Shown here piece after piece: positions 1 to 9,697 of a stretch of DNA of 64,000 nucleotides (the stretch's first letter is position 1; the number at the start of each line of letters is the position of its first letter). Position numbers and translations under genes: made by a program. Under the pieces are notes generated by a model. It saw only the letters and a program-made list of their open reading frames with translations, ran no database searches and was not told where the DNA came from. The DNA lies in NCBI RefSeq assembly GCF_026262505.1, contig NC_067207.1, positions 13,050,082 to 13,114,081 on the forward strand. Direction: 5' to 3'. Source of the DNA: Trichomonas vaginalis G3 (lineage: Eukaryota; Parabasalia; Trichomonadida; Trichomonadidae).

Positions 1-19
1 AAAAAAATAAAACTAACTT

Positions 20-300
20 TATTTTTTCTATCTTAAGGAAACTCATGATTTTCATGAGTTTTAGGCGACTAAGTTTTTTTCCCTGGTCGCTGTTCTTCAC
101 GATTTTCATGTGTTTTAGGCAAGGCCGGTAAAATCCGGTCTAGAGAAATTTCACGATTTTCATGAGTTTTAGGCGACTAAGTTTTTTTTCCCTGGTCGCT
201 GTTCTTCACGATTTTCATGTGTTTTAGGCAAGGCCGGTAAAATCCGGTCTAGAGAAATTTCACGATTTTCGTACGGAATCTCTTCTCTCGGTTTTTCCGA
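20..300. repeat. Tandem repeat, two units of about 108 bp
   Basis: Two near-identical units follow one another, each holding GATTTTCATGAGTTTTAGGCG, a GCGAC/GTCGC inverted pair around a T tract, and a CCGG-rich segment (AAGGCCGGTAAAATCCGG). Related text recurs at 38640-38700 in copy 2 and around 63430-63540 in copy 3, so this is part of the element's own non-coding repeat zone. Confidence 0.8.
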
Positions 301-361
301 GGGAAGCAAGCATATGCCATTTTACTCAGATTTTTGGTCATTTTTCAGCAAAAATAATGTT

Positions 362-863
362 TAGGGTAGAAGGTTAGATCTAACCTCCTTTCTACCCTCT
401 TTTCTCACCTCATGAATTTTCATGATTTCATCGAAACTAAACGTAAATGTTTTGTCAAGACTTCTTCATCGTACATTCTTTGTCATGATTTCATCGAAAC
501 TAAACGTATATGTTTTGTCAAACATGAACATACATGTTTTGTCAAGACTTCTTCGTATATGATTTCATCGAAACTAAACGTATATGTTTTGTCAAGACTT
601 CTTCGTAATGAGTGTAAATCAGACAAAAATATATTTTAGGGTAGAAGGTTAGATCTAACCTCTTTTCTAACCTCTTTTCTACCCCAGTTATTTTATAAGC
701 GTTTTACATGGTAAACGTTATTTTTTAAATTTTGTGAAAACTCAACGGTTTGACACAAGCCCTAAAAATTATTTTACTCAGAATTTTGTTGCTGAATTCA
801 GCAAAAATATATTTTAGGGTAGAAGGTTAGATCTAACCTCTTTTCTAACCTCTTTTCTACCCC
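362..863. repeat. Left cluster of GGGTAGAAGGTTAGATCTAACC repeats plus tandem repeats
   Basis: Three copies of a strongly palindromic block lie at 362-402, 636-685 and 812-863. Each has GGTTAGATCTAACC at its centre and GGGTAGAA / TTCTACCC as outer arms. Between the first two is a short tandem repeat (about 412-605) built on GATTTCATCGAAACTAAACG and TTTTGTCAAGACTTCTTC. The 75 aa open frame across 412-639 is a by-product of this repeat. Inverted partners lie on the other side of the 304 aa gene at 1867-2062. Confidence 0.8.
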
Positions 864-870
864 AGTTATT

Positions 871-1785
871 TTATAAGCGTTTTACATGGTAAACGTTATG
901 AATTCGTGAGACTCTAAACAATTTCGTAGCTTCTATTTCTTCTTTTAGTACATCGAATGTTTTAACAATGCCGAAAGTTTCTTTATATTTCTTCTTGACG
1001 TCAGATAAAAGGAAATCGTCAGCAGTTGGATAGTTTTTGTTCAAAAATTCTAACATGTCCATTTTATCTTCTGCTGGCTTTTCTACTTCTTTCTTTAAAT
1101 CTGCATAGTCGTTTCTCATACGTTCTATCTCTTTGACGGAGTAGTTATATCTCCTCATTGCTGCTTTACATTTAGAACATTGCGGGTTCATTTTTGCGTT
1201 ATATTCTGAAACCTTACCTGCTAAAACAACCAAGGCGTCAATGGTTTTCTTTAACTCAAAAGCTGCTGGTTTTATCTGTTCATTCCATACCTTACCTCTT
1301 CTATCTTTATCTCTTATCTGCCAAACACATTCAGCAACTAACGAAACAAAGTTGTCGTAGGTCTTAAACTCCCGGGTTTTGTAAAGGTCAGAGATGTTCT
1401 TATATACCATGTCGCAATCTTTGTCCATAACCTTATGGTTGCAATGAAATCCTAGAAACTCATAGTTTACCTTTCGTATGAACTTCTTAATTTCTACTGA
1501 GTCAGTTGCTTTGACTTCTATTTCATCGAATTCAGGAATAGTGAGCTTTTGCTGCTGAATTTCAGGCAATTTAGGCAAATGGTCAATAATGTCCTGCATT
1601 TCATAAAGATACTGTTCATTTTCTTCATCTTTCGCACTACAGTCTAAATTAGATGTTAAAAGTTCTTGCTTTATCTTCTGGATTTCTGTTTCAAAAGTAT
1701 ATGAAGAAGGAATGAAGCTTTTCATCTCTACTAACATAGATGTTGGGTTCATAACTAACGAGTTTGGTGCTGTTGTTGCTAACAT
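871..1785 (-). CDS. Conserved Maverick protein of unknown function, inverted-repeat-flanked (copy 1)
   Basis: A 304 aa protein with close counterparts at 39220-40116 and 62089-62985. I do not recognise the family. Visible features are cysteine pairs that could bind metal (CSKCKAAMRRYN near residue 205; a Cys/His cluster HCNHK near 115), a charged helical stretch, and a C-terminal segment (FLNKNYPTADDFLLSDVKKKYKETFG) that could be a small helical DNA-binding fold; that last reading is inference. The 3' end of the gene, encoding YHVKRL, is the same sequence as a unit of the neighbouring non-coding repeat (GCGTTTTACATGGTAAACG). It is flanked on both sides by inverted repeats that differ from those of copies 2 and 3. 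The frame looks whole. Confidence 0.6.
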   Translation of the reverse strand: MLATTAPNSLVMNPTSMLVEMKSFIPSSYTFETEIQKIKQELLTSNLDCSAKDEENEQYLYEMQDIIDHLPKLPEIQQQKLTIPEFDEIEVKATDSVEIKKFIRKVNYEFLGFHCNHKVMDKDCDMVYKNISDLYKTREFKTYDNFVSLVAECVWQIRDKDRRGKVWNEQIKPAAFELKKTIDALVVLAGKVSEYNAKMNPQCSKCKAAMRRYNYSVKEIERMRNDYADLKKEVEKPAEDKMDMLEFLNKNYPTADDFLLSDVKKKYKETFGIVKTFDVLKEEIEATKLFRVSRIHNVYHVKRL

Positions 1786-1866
1786 GTTCTTACAATAAAA
1801 ATAAAAAATATTTTTTAAATAAAACTAACTTTATTTTTTATTTCGGGAAAATTCATGAAAATTCAA

Positions 1867-2062
1867 GAGGGTAGAAAAGAGGTTAGAAAAGAGGTTAGAT
1901 CTAACCTTCTACCCTAAATTATATTTTTGGGTCCTTTACACTCATTACGAAGAAGTCTTGACAAAACATGAACGAAGAAGTCTTGACAAAACATGAACGA
2001 AGAAGTCATGAAAATTCAAGAGGGTAGAAAAGAGGTTAGAAAACAGGTTAGATCTAACCTCT
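1867..2062. repeat. Right inverted partners of the GGTTAGATCTAACC repeat
   Basis: Two blocks, 1867-1918 and about 2019-2062, carry GAGGGTAGAAAAGAGGTTAG followed by GGTTAGATCTAACC, the reverse complement of the cluster at 362-863. Between them is a doubled GAAGAAGTCTTGACAAAACATGAAC segment, the reverse complement of the tandem repeat at 412-605. The whole repeat zone is thus mirrored around the 304 aa gene. Confidence 0.8.
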
Positions 2063-2079
2063 TCACCTAAAAGTATTTT

Positions 2080-2938
2080 TCAATACTTTTTCAGCACTTT
2101 TCCGTAGTTATATATGAAAGACAATTCGAGATAAAAGTCATAGTACAATGGAATAATATGTTGCACACCATTTGTTGTGAACCAAACTTGAAAGTCAGAG
2201 AAACTGTTACTAGGTGGTTCGTAGAATTTAGAAGCAAAGTCATAAAAGTCCTTACCAATACATAGAAAACTATTGTTGCTTGAACTGAAACTTGCATGAC
2301 ACATAACATTTTGAGGGTCAAAACGTTTCTATAAACTGTCAAATCTGCTGGTGGAAGTATAAATTGAAATGGACCATCTGGTGGTAATGGTTCGTTCTGG
2401 TTTAGTAACCGAAGAAATTGTGCCCAAGAACGTTTGTCTACTTCCCAAAATAAAAACTCTGTATCTCTTGGAGGGTTAATTTCAATCTTTTGAAATGAAA
2501 CGGTGGAGTTCATCTTGTCATATTCTAGTTTCAGATAGTATGTTCCATTTAGTAAAGAGTCGTATTTTTCTTGAAATTCCCAATAATATTTGTTCATTTG
2601 AGTTTGAAAGTCATTTAGAGTTTTCTCAAGACTTTCGTCTGAACGAACTGTAAAGATTCTCATTTCGTCAAATTTGTCTATTAGACCATCATGACCTTTA
2701 TACTGCCCATGAAAATATACTGCGACATAAATGCGTTAGTTCTATTTGAAAACAAAACTCTTCTAAATCCTATTGCCTTGCATCTGAAGGACTTTGAAGC
2801 CAACGAATTGGATAGTCAAACCTGTATGCTCGGGATGAAATTTCTTCATCTGATATTGTCCCTACCAGCATTTGTAAAGATATAGTCTAACGGTTTTGTA
2901 TCTGCTACTTTTGTTCTTTGTTTTTCAACCTGAAGCAT
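2080..2938 (-). pseudogene. Maverick paralogue P1 (copy 1), broken
   Basis: Counterpart of the gene at 60911-61771. The recognisable block at the C-terminal end includes FSSSNNSFLCIGKDFYDF and FYEPPSNSFSDFQVWFTTNG, shared with paralogue P2 in the same element. Probably a structural protein, by position among other particle genes; the function is inference. This copy is broken. Confidence 0.6.
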
Positions 2939-2963
2939 TTAATATATGTAAAAATATATTGTT

Positions 2964-3549
2964 TTAAAATTGTATGCCATATAGCTTCTTGAATTTGTTA
3001 AGAAGTATTTGAACGTGTTTTCCATCTGTATCTCTAGTGTTTACATAAGCATAGCCCGCCTTAGTAAAATATACTTGTAATTTCCTATAGTTTACGCCGG
3101 TATAAAAGTAGAAAGAGTCTTGTTCTTCGCTATAGTAGTAAAACTCAAACGTATGCTTGCCATAGTCTGTAATTTCAATTGTTTCATCTTCTAGTTCGTC
3201 GACAAATTCGAATACAATATCTCTAAATTTGCCTATGTTCTTATTGTTTTCAGAACGAGTGACCCAACGTAAGTTTTCAAGTCTATTGTCGTTTCTTATA
3301 CGGTTTATATGGTCTACAAAAGGTAAATTGTTAGGATTCAGTATAAAATGAGTTGCAATGACAACATGTTTAAGATAGCGTTTTCCACTCATCTTCATAA
3401 TAGCATATCCGTCATTTCGCTCCCATTCGCTTAAAACTCTTTTTGTCTTTTTGTTTCTGACTTCAAATGACTCACAACAGTGAATTTCATATTTCTCATC
3501 TAACAAACAAGTTTTCCCAACGGTCTGCTCCAACAAACTCAGCGTACAT
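2964..3549 (-). pseudogene. Maverick HNH endonuclease (copy 1)
   Basis: Contains an HNH-type core: ATHFILNPNN, then VDHINRIRNDNRLENLRWVT and SENNKN, the order seen in phage and homing HNH_3 nucleases. The C-terminal part (about 100 residues, Tyr/Phe-rich, ending KLYGIQF) matches the copies at 41321-41905 and 60301-60885. The frame is open beyond the expected start into upstream element sequence, so the N-terminal boundary was set by homology to those copies. This region of copy 1 is rearranged relative to the other copies. Confidence 0.6.
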
Positions 3550-3577
3550 TTCAAATAAAAAAAAAATATTTTTTTCT

Positions 3578-4160
3578 TTACTTTACATAACCACCTGCTG
3601 CCATAAGTCTTTGACGCCAACCCATACCAGCTAATGAAGGTTGACTTGGTTTAGTTTCCAAACTAAACTTTGGTTTTGGTTTATCTTCAGTTTTTGGTTT
3701 CTCTTCTTCTATCGTTTTTCGTCACTTTTCGGTTCCTCTGACTTTACCTCACCTGCAGGAACAGTTGTGTTGTCAACATCTTCATAAATATCATATGCAT
3801 TTGTTTTTTGTTTTCCTTTCAACTTTTTGTGTTTGTTGTAAAGTTTAGAATATTTCGACTCTAAGTCAATGAGATGTTCTTATAATGAACTGTTGGTCAG
3901 TGAAGTAAACTTTTCCATCTGTTGTCTGCGGCTCCTTCAGACTTCAATATTTTATTTGTGAGAGTCTGTTTCTTTTTTGAGATACTAGCCGTTCCATTTC
4001 TATGAAAAGTGACTTTATAGTTAGGGTTTGTATTTCCAGACCTGGCACTTTCTATTATTGAATTTTTCTCTTCATCTGTAAGTTCTTTGACAGGTTTTGA
4101 CAATGGTTCTGAACTTTTTGTTTGTGGTGTCAAATCTACCGTTTCAACTTCTTCGGTCAT
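3578..4160 (-). pseudogene. Maverick 194-aa-type Lys/Glu/Pro-rich protein (copy 1), broken
   Basis: Counterpart of the 194 aa genes at 44165-44749 and 57456-58040, with the same start (MTEEVETVDLTPQ) and the same end region. Function unknown. Preceded by the TTTTTACTGAGATGAA motif that also precedes the neighbouring 50 aa gene. Broken in this copy. Confidence 0.6.
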
Positions 4161-4179
4161 TTCATCTCAGTAAAAAATT

Positions 4180-4332
4180 TTAGTTTGGTTTGTTTTCAAC
4201 TGGTTGTTTAGGTTTTTTAAGTCGGTCTAAAACTTCCTGAGGTATAGGAAGAACTTGACAAACACGTTGTGTAACTGCTGGAAGCCGACAAATCCATCTT
4301 GAACCCATTTGTCTCAATGCTGTATTGTTCAT
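4180..4332 (-). CDS. Small 50 aa Maverick protein (copy 1)
   Basis: A short gene, found by its conservation in copy 2 (44769-44921). It starts MNNTALRQMGSRW and has a Pro/Gln-rich tail. The same TTTTTACTGAGATGAAATG sequence precedes it and the next gene, which supports this start. Function unknown; a small virion or core protein is possible given the neighbours. Confidence 0.5.
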   Translation of the reverse strand: MNNTALRQMGSRWICRLPAVTQRVCQVLPIPQEVLDRLKKPKQPVENKPN

Positions 4333-4351
4333 TTCATCTCAGTAAAAAACT

Positions 4352-4753
4352 TTACATTCCCCACGTTTGAGGCGGTTGAGGTTGGTTATTGTTTACCCAT
4401 TGTTGTGCATGGTTATATCCTCTGTTAAAGAATCTTTCACCTTGGTCCATATAGTGTCCTGCTTGGTTATAGTAGTCATTTGCTTTGTTATAATAGTTTC
4501 CTGCTTGTCTTCCTACATTGTCCATCCATCCTTGAACTTTTCCTCTTGTTTTCAGGATTTGGAATAAGATTTGCTGCATCTCGTGCTACATCCCAACCTT
4601 TCTGTACAGTTTGTATAATAGGTTGTGCTTTCTCTTTAAGTATACCTAATGTACTCAAAATCTTCCTTCCAACTCCAAATACACCTCTGGCTATTGTCCC
4701 ACTGCGGGTAAAAATCTGGATGCAACTCCTGCTAATGCGCCAAATAAACCCAT
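4352..4753 (-). pseudogene. Maverick pVI-like small protein (copy 1), broken
   Basis: Counterpart of the protein at 56865-57278, with Tyr/Asn-rich short repeats (YYNKANDYYNQAGHYMDQG) toward the C-terminus. It lies head to head with the integrase gene. Broken in this copy. Confidence 0.6.
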
Positions 4754-4770
4754 TTCTTATAGGGTTAAAA

Positions 4771-5729
4771 ATGACGAATCCAAACAAGGACCCCTATGTT
4801 TCTAAGCGACAAAAAAAAGCACTCATGATAAAAATCTTTAGTTCAACACCAAATGCTTGGTTTATGGATATCTTGGAAAACATTCCGAGGTTAGAGAAGA
4901 TGGACCACCATACTGGCTAATATTTGTCGGTCAAAACACAAGATACTGTGAAGCCATACCATTATGGTCCAAAAATATTTTAGATGTGAAAACTGCTTTG
5001 ACAATATTCGTTGACAAATACCATCCAACAAAACTGACATCTGACTGTGAAAGTTCTTTCAAATCAGATGATGTAAAAAACTATCTGCGTTCAAAAAATG
5101 TAAACCAATATTTCATTGTCGACCAAAACCATTCTGCTCTTGGTGTCATTGACGGTTGTATAAAAATGTTAAGAGACTTAAACCAACCACAAGGTGGTGA
5201 AGCAAATGAAATGTCATATGACGACAAATATAGACACTTCTCCATGGCAAAGATGAGACAAGTTTTAAATATTTACAATAGCCGTAAACAAAAAGGTTTG
5301 GGAAACCACTCCCCCGAAGAAATGAAAAACAACCCTGACTTAGAGAAAGACTATATATTTAATAATTTAGTCAAAAGAGACAAACAAGAAAGAATGCCGG
5401 GCTTCAAACTTCAGAAAGGTGACAAAGTAAAAATAGAAATACCTAAACGCGACCCATATGAAAATACTATTGACTATGACAACAATGGGAACCCGACAGG
5501 TACTCACATTCGTGTTCGTAAAAATAGAAGAAAGTATACAAGAGAATATTATGAAGTTTTAGGCAAACATGGCAAAATGTACACACTGCAAGCAGAAGAT
5601 AAAACTACTATTGTCAGACCTCGTTTCAAACTTGTCAAAGTTCAAGGTGGTATACTTTCAAAGACAGTTCCTAACAAATATAAGACAACTCCTGACGAAT
5701 ATGCTAAAGAAGTTGAAAATGACGACTAA
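4771..5729 (+). pseudogene. Maverick rve-type integrase (copy 1), broken
   Basis: Counterpart of the 319 aa integrases at 45358-46317 and 55888-56847. The readable part has the core segments YWLIFVGQNTRYCEA, KLTSDCESSFKSDDV and VDQNHSALGVIDG, then a basic C-terminal domain (HIRVRKNRRKYTREYYEVLGKHGKMY). Its end overlaps the end of the convergent fibre gene by four bases, as in the other copies. Broken in this copy. Confidence 0.75.
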
Positions 5730-7458
5730 GCAATTCTATACCATGCGTAAACTGTCATGTAAGGTGGCATGTAGTCTTTACTTTGTCCCGTTGTTTGCGT
5801 ATATCCCGAAACGCGATGTGTATGGTTTCCATCTCCCTGAGTGTCACCCCAGAAACAATTTATAGCAAACTGAACGTCGTCTTTAACATCATATCCTTTA
5901 CCTTTTTTCATTGCTGACCAATCCCAAAATTTATGCTTATGCCAACCTGCTTGAGATGTACTTAAATCTATGTAGTGACTGTGCGCAGGTAAATTTTCAC
6001 CTGAAATCGTTTTACTTCCTCCTGTTTCCTTTGAAGAGTTTGCACAATACAAAAACCTGTCAACTATTTGTTCCCATGCACCAACACCAAACATTACTTG
6101 AGGACCTCTTGCTTCCATAGATGTATAAATAGAACCTACTGGGTTCATTAAATCAAACATATGAGATAATTATAGGATTGTCTCTTTGAACTTAAAATAT
6201 AGTGTAACTATTTCTGGTTTCTTTTCTGGTTTTGTGTCAGAATATTTTTTATAATATAATCTTATGTTTTCGGGTATGTAAAATCTTGACTATAATATTT
6301 ATTTTTGTCATCTCATAATAATATACTATTCTCGTTTTTTCTATTGCATTATATCTTTTATATCTATAATATCTAAATATAATGTTTGCTTTTTTGGGTC
6401 TACACGTGCGTCAACACCATAGTCATAATAATATGGTGCTGGAGCTGGGTTAGGTAATGTCATATCTGCCATTTCATAAACTCTTAAATATTTCTTTTGT
6501 TCGTCTCCATATAAGTTTAAGTAGCAGTTGTTGTCTAATGGAACTTTAACTTGTGTACCATTATTCTTTATATAGCCTACATACATTTCATTGTTATTTT
6601 TCGGAATGAGTTTATACCGTTATACCATTTTTTAAGAGTGTACAAACTCCCATCTAAAATATTTGTTTTCTTCATTGACAGAAAAGTCACCAACAATAGT
6701 TTCAATATTTTTTGTTGTTCCTATCAAACTTTGGTATATTTCATTGACATATGTTTTATCTGCTTTCTTTTCAAGGCTAACGTTTAAGTCTGTTATTTCA
6801 GAGATGTATGTGTATGTCCAACGTCACTTTTACTGTTTAAGGTTTCTTGTAAGTTTGTAATATTTGCAATGGTATGTGTATGTCCAACGCACTTTTACTG
6901 TTTAAGGTTTCTTGTAAGTTTGTAATATTTGCAATGGTATGTGTATGTCCAACGGCCACTTTTACTGTTTAAGGTTTCTTGTAAGTCTGTTATTTGCAGA
7001 TATAGAATGTGTATGAGTCTTTTTAGAATATTCGTTTTCAGCTCTGTCACTTCACTTGACATTTTATTGTCAACATATGTTTTGTCTGCTAGTTCAGGAT
7101 GAGTATGTTCTTTCGTTGCATTATGTTGCATCTGCTCTGTCATGTTCTTCTTGAACTTTTTCAATGACATATTTCTTTGTCAGCTTTGTTGTCAATATCT
7201 GCTTCAAAAGAAGTTCAGATATAGGTTTCTCGTTTAAAGTTCCTTTTGTTGGATTTATACAGACAGTATGGTTCTTATTGTCTTGAAACAGAAAACTCAT
7301 CTGTCATTGGGTTTAATGTCAGTTTTAAGTTTCCTTCTTTCAATGACTCAGATATCTTAGAATAGTTTGAAAAGTTTGTTGTGTTCTTATTTAGAGCTTG
7401 TATAATGAGTTGTCGGTTGTGTTGTATTTCTCTCATAGACGCTGTTTTCATTTGACAT
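5726..7458 (-). pseudogene. Maverick phage-type tail fibre (copy 1), broken
   Basis: The C-terminal part is clear: NPVGSIYTSMEARGPQV, FGVGAWEQIVDRFLYCANSS, ENLPAHSHYIDLSTSQAGWH and DYMPPYMTVYAWYR, the layout of phage tail or baseplate proteins with a gp10-like C-terminal domain. A shaft with THT/HTH and LQETLNSKS repeats lies upstream of it. The segment near 6341-6586 resembles the copy 3 fibre rather than the copy 2 fibre, while the head resembles copy 2, so this copy is a third variant. Broken, with several breaks. Confidence 0.7.
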
Positions 7459-7476
7459 TTTTATTCTAGATAAAAT

Positions 7477-8325
7477 ATGCTTCCAATAGAAAAAGAAAAT
7501 TCAAGAGTTGCTACAACTAAACCATTAGATGAACTTTTTACTAATGTCGGTCAAAAGTTTGAGACAGAGACCGTAAAGCATGAAGGCTATCGTTTTGACT
7601 ACCCATTAAGATGGTTAAGAGACCCATCTGTCACAAAAGCTATTGGCTTTCGTAGAATGAAGTTTGTGTCTGTAGAAGATAAAAGTTTTCCATTTATTGT
7701 AAGGTTTCATATAGATTATATATCTGAAGGGAAACGAAAAATGTGGGAAGAAATTGAGCTAATACAAGTTGACCTTTCATCTTCTCTACAGACTGCGTTA
7801 AAAAATATAGAAGATAAAATAAATTCATGTTATGCAAAATATGCTGATGAATATGCAAATACCGAGAGCACACTTTATGTGAGAATTGTATATGACAAAC
7901 AAAATTCACAAGTGTCATTTCAAATCTACGAAGACAATCCAAAGAAAGACGAACAAATATATACAGAATTCACTGCAATGTCATGGTATTATTTGCAAAG
8001 AATGTTAAATCAGAAAGTCGAACTTCCTTTAGCAAATATTTACAGTCGATATGCAAGAGATGAACCATATTTATTTAAAGATGTTTTCGACCCAGCTGCT
8101 ATTATTGTTCATGCTTCATTTTCTGGCGCCCAAAACTCTTTCTTATGCTTGGCAAATGACTTTTACGAAAAACCTACAAAGTTATACGAACCACCAAGTG
8201 GAAGTATTTCAGACTTTCAAGTATGGTTTACTACAGATGGAAGAAAAAGAATAATTCCATTATACCATGCGTTTTACTTAGAACTTAGTTTCATATATAA
8301 CTACTATCGAACGGTAAAAATATAA
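7477..8325 (+). CDS. Maverick paralogue P2 (copy 1), divergent middle
   Basis: A 282 aa frame that looks whole. Residues 1 to about 67 (KPLDELFTNVGQKFETETVK, YRFDYPLRWLRDPSVTKAIG) and the last 75 or so (VHASFSGAQNSFLCLANDFY, YEPPSGSISDFQVWFTTDG) are nearly identical to the P2 genes at 47709-48557 and 53153-54001. The middle, about residues 68-205, is clearly different in sequence though similar in length. The gene lies head to head with the fibre gene, 18 bases apart. Likely a structural or host-contact protein; this is inference from context. Confidence 0.65.
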   Translation: MLPIEKENSRVATTKPLDELFTNVGQKFETETVKHEGYRFDYPLRWLRDPSVTKAIGFRRMKFVSVEDKSFPFIVRFHIDYISEGKRKMWEEIELIQVDLSSSLQTALKNIEDKINSCYAKYADEYANTESTLYVRIVYDKQNSQVSFQIYEDNPKKDEQIYTEFTAMSWYYLQRMLNQKVELPLANIYSRYARDEPYLFKDVFDPAAIIVHASFSGAQNSFLCLANDFYEKPTKLYEPPSGSISDFQVWFTTDGRKRIIPLYHAFYLELSFIYNYYRTVKI

Positions 8326-8329
8326 TTTT

Positions 8330-8572
8330 TTAATACGGTTGAGGTGTTGGATTTGGTTGCCAACTAGACTGTGGTGCAGGTTCAGGCTGTTGTATAACAG
8401 GAGCTTGTTCTTCTGGTTCAGGGTCTTTAGGTATAATACCAACAAACTGACCTACTCTTTTACCAATATTTTTGACACCGTTCCAAATTCCTCTTCCTAC
8501 GGTTTTTATTCCATTCCATATACCTCTTCCAACATTTCGAAAGAAGTTTCCAATACTACTGAAGAAACCCAT
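8330..8572 (-). CDS. Small amphipathic protein, 80 aa (copy 1)
   Basis: An 80 aa protein beginning MGFFSSIGNFFRNVGRGIWN, with two near-identical 11-residue units (VGRGIWNGIKT / VGRGIWNGVKN) followed by a Pro/Gln/Glu-rich tail. The N-terminal half would form a basic amphipathic helix, as in membrane-active small capsid proteins (adenovirus pVI type); this likeness is by composition only. Preceded by TTTTTACATATAGTAAAATG on its own strand. Confidence 0.6.
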   Translation of the reverse strand: MGFFSSIGNFFRNVGRGIWNGIKTVGRGIWNGVKNIGKRVGQFVGIIPKDPEPEEQAPVIQQPEPAPQSSWQPNPTPQPY

Positions 8573-8590
8573 TTTACTATATGTAAAAAT

Positions 8591-8953
8591 CTAATGTCCG
8601 CCTAGTCTCTTACGTTTCCTGTTGAGTTCCATAGCATTCTTTAACTGGAGCTCATACATTCTGTTTCTCCTCTGGTAGAAAACATATTCTGGGTCAACTC
8701 CTGTGTTCGCGTCATCTGCATAAAGTTGTTTATATCCCACTTCAGGGTTTGTATAAAACTCTTTCCATCTCATATTTGCATACCATGGTGGCAAACCTAA
8801 CGCAGCGTCATTTGACATGGCAGTTTGCATTTGTACATCTGTTGGCACTTGACCATAGTTTGCCATTGCAGTTTGTATTCTAACTTCATTTGGAATATTC
8901 TCTGGGTTTGGTTGTCCAGGTTGCTGTGCATTCGCTAAGTTCTGTGCGTCCAT
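8591..8953 (-). CDS. Small 120 aa Maverick protein with basic tail (copy 1)
   Basis: A 120 aa protein, identical or nearly so to 48822-49184. It has two QTAM-type repeats (RIQTAMANYGQVPTDVQMQT), an aromatic middle (PPWYANMRWKEFYTNPEVGY) and a basic C-terminus, NRKRKRLGGH. Probably a small virion protein; the basic tail could contact DNA. No family is recognised. Confidence 0.6.
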   Translation of the reverse strand: MDAQNLANAQQPGQPNPENIPNEVRIQTAMANYGQVPTDVQMQTAMSNDAALGLPPWYANMRWKEFYTNPEVGYKQLYADDANTGVDPEYVFYQRRNRMYELQLKNAMELNRKRKRLGGH

Positions 8954-8976
8954 TTAATATTAGATAAAAATATCTC

Positions 8977-9108
8977 TTACGAGTACATATACTGAACATT
9001 TGCAGGCATTGGTTCATCTTCATATTCTCTGTACTTTTCTGCCACGTCAAATAAATAAATGACACAATGGAAAAAACCTAAAACAAGTAGTCCTATTTCA
9101 AACCACAT
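8977..9108 (-). CDS. Single-span membrane micro-protein, 43 aa (copy 1)
   Basis: A 43 aa frame, found because it is kept in all three copies. It begins MWFEIGLLVLGFFHCVIY, a hydrophobic segment long enough to cross a membrane, then an acidic tail (REYEDEPMPANVQ). Its start overlaps the end of the methylase gene by 16 bases, which suggests shared transcription. Confidence 0.55.
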   Translation of the reverse strand: MWFEIGLLVLGFFHCVIYLFDVAEKYREYEDEPMPANVQYMYS

Positions 9109-9697
9109 TTACTTACTAATAAAATTTCTTTATTGTGACACTTTCTCCAGTTTATAGGACCTCTCTCATATTCTATCTTGTCATATATAAACTCATAGTC
9201 ATGTATGTCCTCTAACCATCTCATAACGGTTTCCAAACCACTTTTATCGGATGTAAAGTAAAAGCATGGATGGTTATGTAAAACGTCTAAAGTTTCTAAA
9301 GAGTCTCTCAAAGTCCAGTCTACTTGGTATTGAAAATCCCATGTGTTATAGAACGGCGGGTCCACTATAAAGAAAACATTTTCCTTGTCTTTATATTTTT
9401 CATACAAATCTGTCCAATGACATCTCACAAACTCTATACCCTCAATATATTTTTCTATGTCCTCTTTGAAAACATTTGTATAGTTAAGATATAAAACTTT
9501 TGACATAAGTGTTTCAATGTCATGAACTCTTATAGCACCACTATATAATAGTCTAGCAGATATACTATCCCAGTCTATATATTCTGCTTTTTTCAAAACC
9601 TCTCTCACAATATTTTTCTTATCTAATGGTATACGTTCCATCTTACCTATAGGTATCTTTTCTTTTAACTCTTTCAATATTTTGTTTGTGTCTGGAA

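Noticed and set aside
412-639. 75 aa frame with repeated FIETKR/CFVK units
   Set aside because: It is the translation of a short tandem DNA repeat within an inverted-repeat zone and is not conserved as protein in other copies.
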